Positions 62,279 through 64,000 of a stretch of DNA of 64,000 nucleotides are shown one piece after another (positions within the stretch are counted from its first letter, which is position 1; each line of letters begins with the position of its first letter). This DNA is from Anseranas semipalmata (taxonomy: Eukaryota; Chordata; Aves; Anseriformes; Anseranatidae). Location of the stretch: NCBI GenBank assembly GCA_013399115.1, contig VXAA01000923.1, positions 209,451 through 273,450 of the forward strand, given 5' to 3'. A program made the position numbers and the translations under genes. The notes beneath the pieces are model-generated. The model saw only the letters and a list, made by a program, of their open reading frames with translations. It searched no databases and was not told the origin of the DNA.

Positions 62279-63738
62279 TCCATCACACAATCATCAGTCA
62301 AAAATGCAATTAAAAAGAGCCCCTCACTTTGTTGTTGTAAAAATATGAAATAGTACTCAAGACAGGCTGTTTCAAATAAAATTCACTATATTCAGCAACT
62401 CCAAGGTTGAAGTACTGGAACTTCATTTTTCAAAGTCAGAAGGATGACTTAATGATTATTTGGTATCAAGACAAGTCTGTTTCTCTACCTGGCATACAAT
62501 ATCAAATTCACTACAGCTTGATACATGTATTTTCATCCACGCTTTCATTGCAGCCCTATGAAGTACAATAATTTATTATACATTCTCTTGAATCTTTTTG
62601 AAAGAGCAAACAAAATGTAAAATGCAGAGGGAGAGAAAAGAAAGCACCAGAAAGCTAGAAACTGAAACTGAATTCCATTTCCTATCCTTCTTGTCCTAAC
62701 CATGAACAGCAGTGAGCACTGAACAGTGGTGGATGCTGGAAAATAAAACTGAACTATAGGACTTTATACAGCTTTAATGTTCTAGCACAGCGGTGATAAA
62801 TTCTGAGTGCCACCACAGTGTCACCTCTATGATAATTACTCAAGCAATAGATATCTCATTAAAGAGAACTCAGTGTCTCAGAAACGGTCTTTACTGGCAG
62901 AGTTAGTTAATAATCTATTGGAGAGAAAGGACCCATCAGTTCTCAAATTCTTTGCTAAACTTCAGTTTAACAGTCTAACATGTCTAGGACTAATAGCAAA
63001 AGGCACTCAGGCCTTTGACGTACCTTTTCCTTGCCTCAGCCCAAATGACCCAGTTCTTCACAGGGCATTGGGTGAGTTACTCAAACCACAGACAAATGCA
63101 AAGGGTAGGGCACAGCATCATATGAAGGAAATTTTCGGCCACATATTTGTGACCCACATTCCTTTCTTAACAGCTAGATTCAAAGGAGCAGACATCATGC
63201 AGACTACAGGGAATTATCTCCCTCACTACCCTCACTGTCAGAAGACATTACAGTACACGTACCTGCCATCAAAGAAAGTAAAGAAATGTTCATGTCAAAG
63301 TGGAAAGTAGAATGTTAATAGCAAATATTCATTTTCATCCATTAAAATGCTACAATGTATGTATACCTAATACTGTAAATGCTTGAAATATGGAAGTATT
63401 TCTTTCTTGGGCTGGATTTCTCTCACCCTCCTAAACAAAGCTTTGAATTTACACAACTAGCTTCTGTTTCTTTTCCTGATGTCATTTTTTTGCAGAAAGT
63501 TCTTACTTGGTAGTCTAATTAAAAAAAAAAAATACAACAGCAATGTTTTCTCAATAAAAGGCCAATAGATTTTTTGCAAAGTCACTAAGAATGATTTTAT
63601 ACAATGCCTCCACTAACAGTGATTGTAAACAAAACATTTATTTACCTATATGTAGTCTTAGCAAAACACCTTTTGCTCTAGTGGAAGTAGAGGAGTAGGC
63701 AGCCTCAGCAGCTTGAATGGAACATTAGGAGAGCGTAC

Positions 63739-63898
63739 CTGCATGACAATAAGAAGGTCAAACACCAAGATGAAAGAAGCCAAGAATGCTCTTGAGACCT
63801 CATCACTTGGCAGAAATCCACGATTCAGCTTGTCCCAGCTGATCCAGTCAGTAGTGATGACAAGCACAACTACAGAGGTCAGGGTAAATAGAACCGTC
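63739..63898 (-). CDS. TMEM117: TMEM117, antepenultimate coding exon
   Basis: After the acceptor TTTCTCTTGCAG, the minus strand gives one base finishing a codon (probably Arg) and then 53 codons: TVLFTLTSVVVLVITTDWIS, WDKLNRGFLPSDEVSRAF and LASFILVFDLLIVMQ. The donor is CAG|GTACGC. It encodes two membrane segments (VLFTLTSVVVLVITT and AFLASFILVFDLLIV) joined by a short loop with the conserved DWISWDKLNRGFLPSDEVSR stretch typical of TMEM117. The exon is 160 nt, ends in phase 0 and joins the exon at 32509-32638 in frame. Earlier exons, with the N-terminus and promoter, are outside the window. Positions 63899-64000 are the preceding intron. Confidence 0.97.
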
Positions 63899-64000
63899 CT
63901 GCAAGAGAAAAAAATAGTTCAGAGAGAATATGATAGTAATGAAGATGCATCATTCTATTTTATCTATCTTCTAGCGGTCAACTAGTGTTTTATCAGTACT

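Larger units (their letters stand above)
32639..63738 (-). other. TMEM117: TMEM117 long intron (about 31.1 kb)
   Basis: The donor CAG|GTACGC is at 63738 and the acceptor is at 32639. The exons on either side join in phase without missing residues relative to the family, so no TMEM117 exon is expected inside. Contents include an AT-rich minisatellite (36502-36561), an X-box-like palindrome (37364-37377), T-tracts (42517, 47927, 49280, 55466), a purine-rich, GC-richer segment near 49.6-50.6 kb, and a CR1 pair (53501-53945). The remainder is AT-rich and shows nothing recognisable. Confidence 0.85.

Noticed and set aside
1..64000. tRNA, rRNA, CRISPR arrays, bacterial-type promoters or riboswitches
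   Set aside because: None are visible. Composition, splice sites and CR1 elements mark this as vertebrate nuclear DNA, where these bacterial features are not expected.

Overview
This window is vertebrate nuclear DNA and almost certainly avian. Several 3' fragments of CR1-type LINEs are present. One ends in the CR1 octamer tail (ATTCTATG-like, 8999-9015), and its reverse complement opens another at 53501. Coding sequence is sparse, sits in short exons with GT/AG borders, and is separated by long AT-rich introns. There are no operons, CRISPR arrays or tRNA/rRNA genes that I can see. The species cannot be fixed from the sequence alone.

Two protein-coding loci are supported. (1) On the minus strand, the last three coding exons of TMEM117, a multipass membrane protein, lie at 63739-63898, 32509-32638 and 22839-23479. 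All splice phases agree. Together they encode 309 residues, the C-terminal three fifths of the protein. The earlier exons lie beyond the right edge. The two introns are about 31.1 kb and 9.0 kb and fill most of the window. (2) On the plus strand, at 5291-5691 and 10726-10934, two exons encode the arrestin N-domain of an ARRDC5-like alpha-arrestin. The arrestin C-domain exon was not found anywhere downstream. The first exon has a tandem splice donor (GTGGGTAAG): the stronger GT gives a frameshift and the weaker one keeps the frame. The locus is therefore either a truncated or decaying gene, or one whose remaining exon is missing here.

Layout: 1-4.1 kb, no gene seen; 4.1-5.3 kb, unassigned sequence ending in an LTR-like segment with a polyadenylation-type AATAAA, directly against the arrestin exon; 5.3-10.9 kb, the arrestin exons with two CR1 copies in the intron; 10.9-22.8 kb, intergenic DNA with CR1 remnants, a second LTR-like segment and the TMEM117 3' UTR; 22.8-63.9 kb, the TMEM117 3' exons and introns, with microsatellites, a head-to-head CR1 pair, an AT-rich minisatellite and an RFX/X-box-like palindrome. 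The two loci run tail to tail. Nothing in the sequence links them functionally, and I found no convincing new multi-gene system. The arrestin fragment with its odd donor and repeat-abutted 5' end is the item most worth following up.
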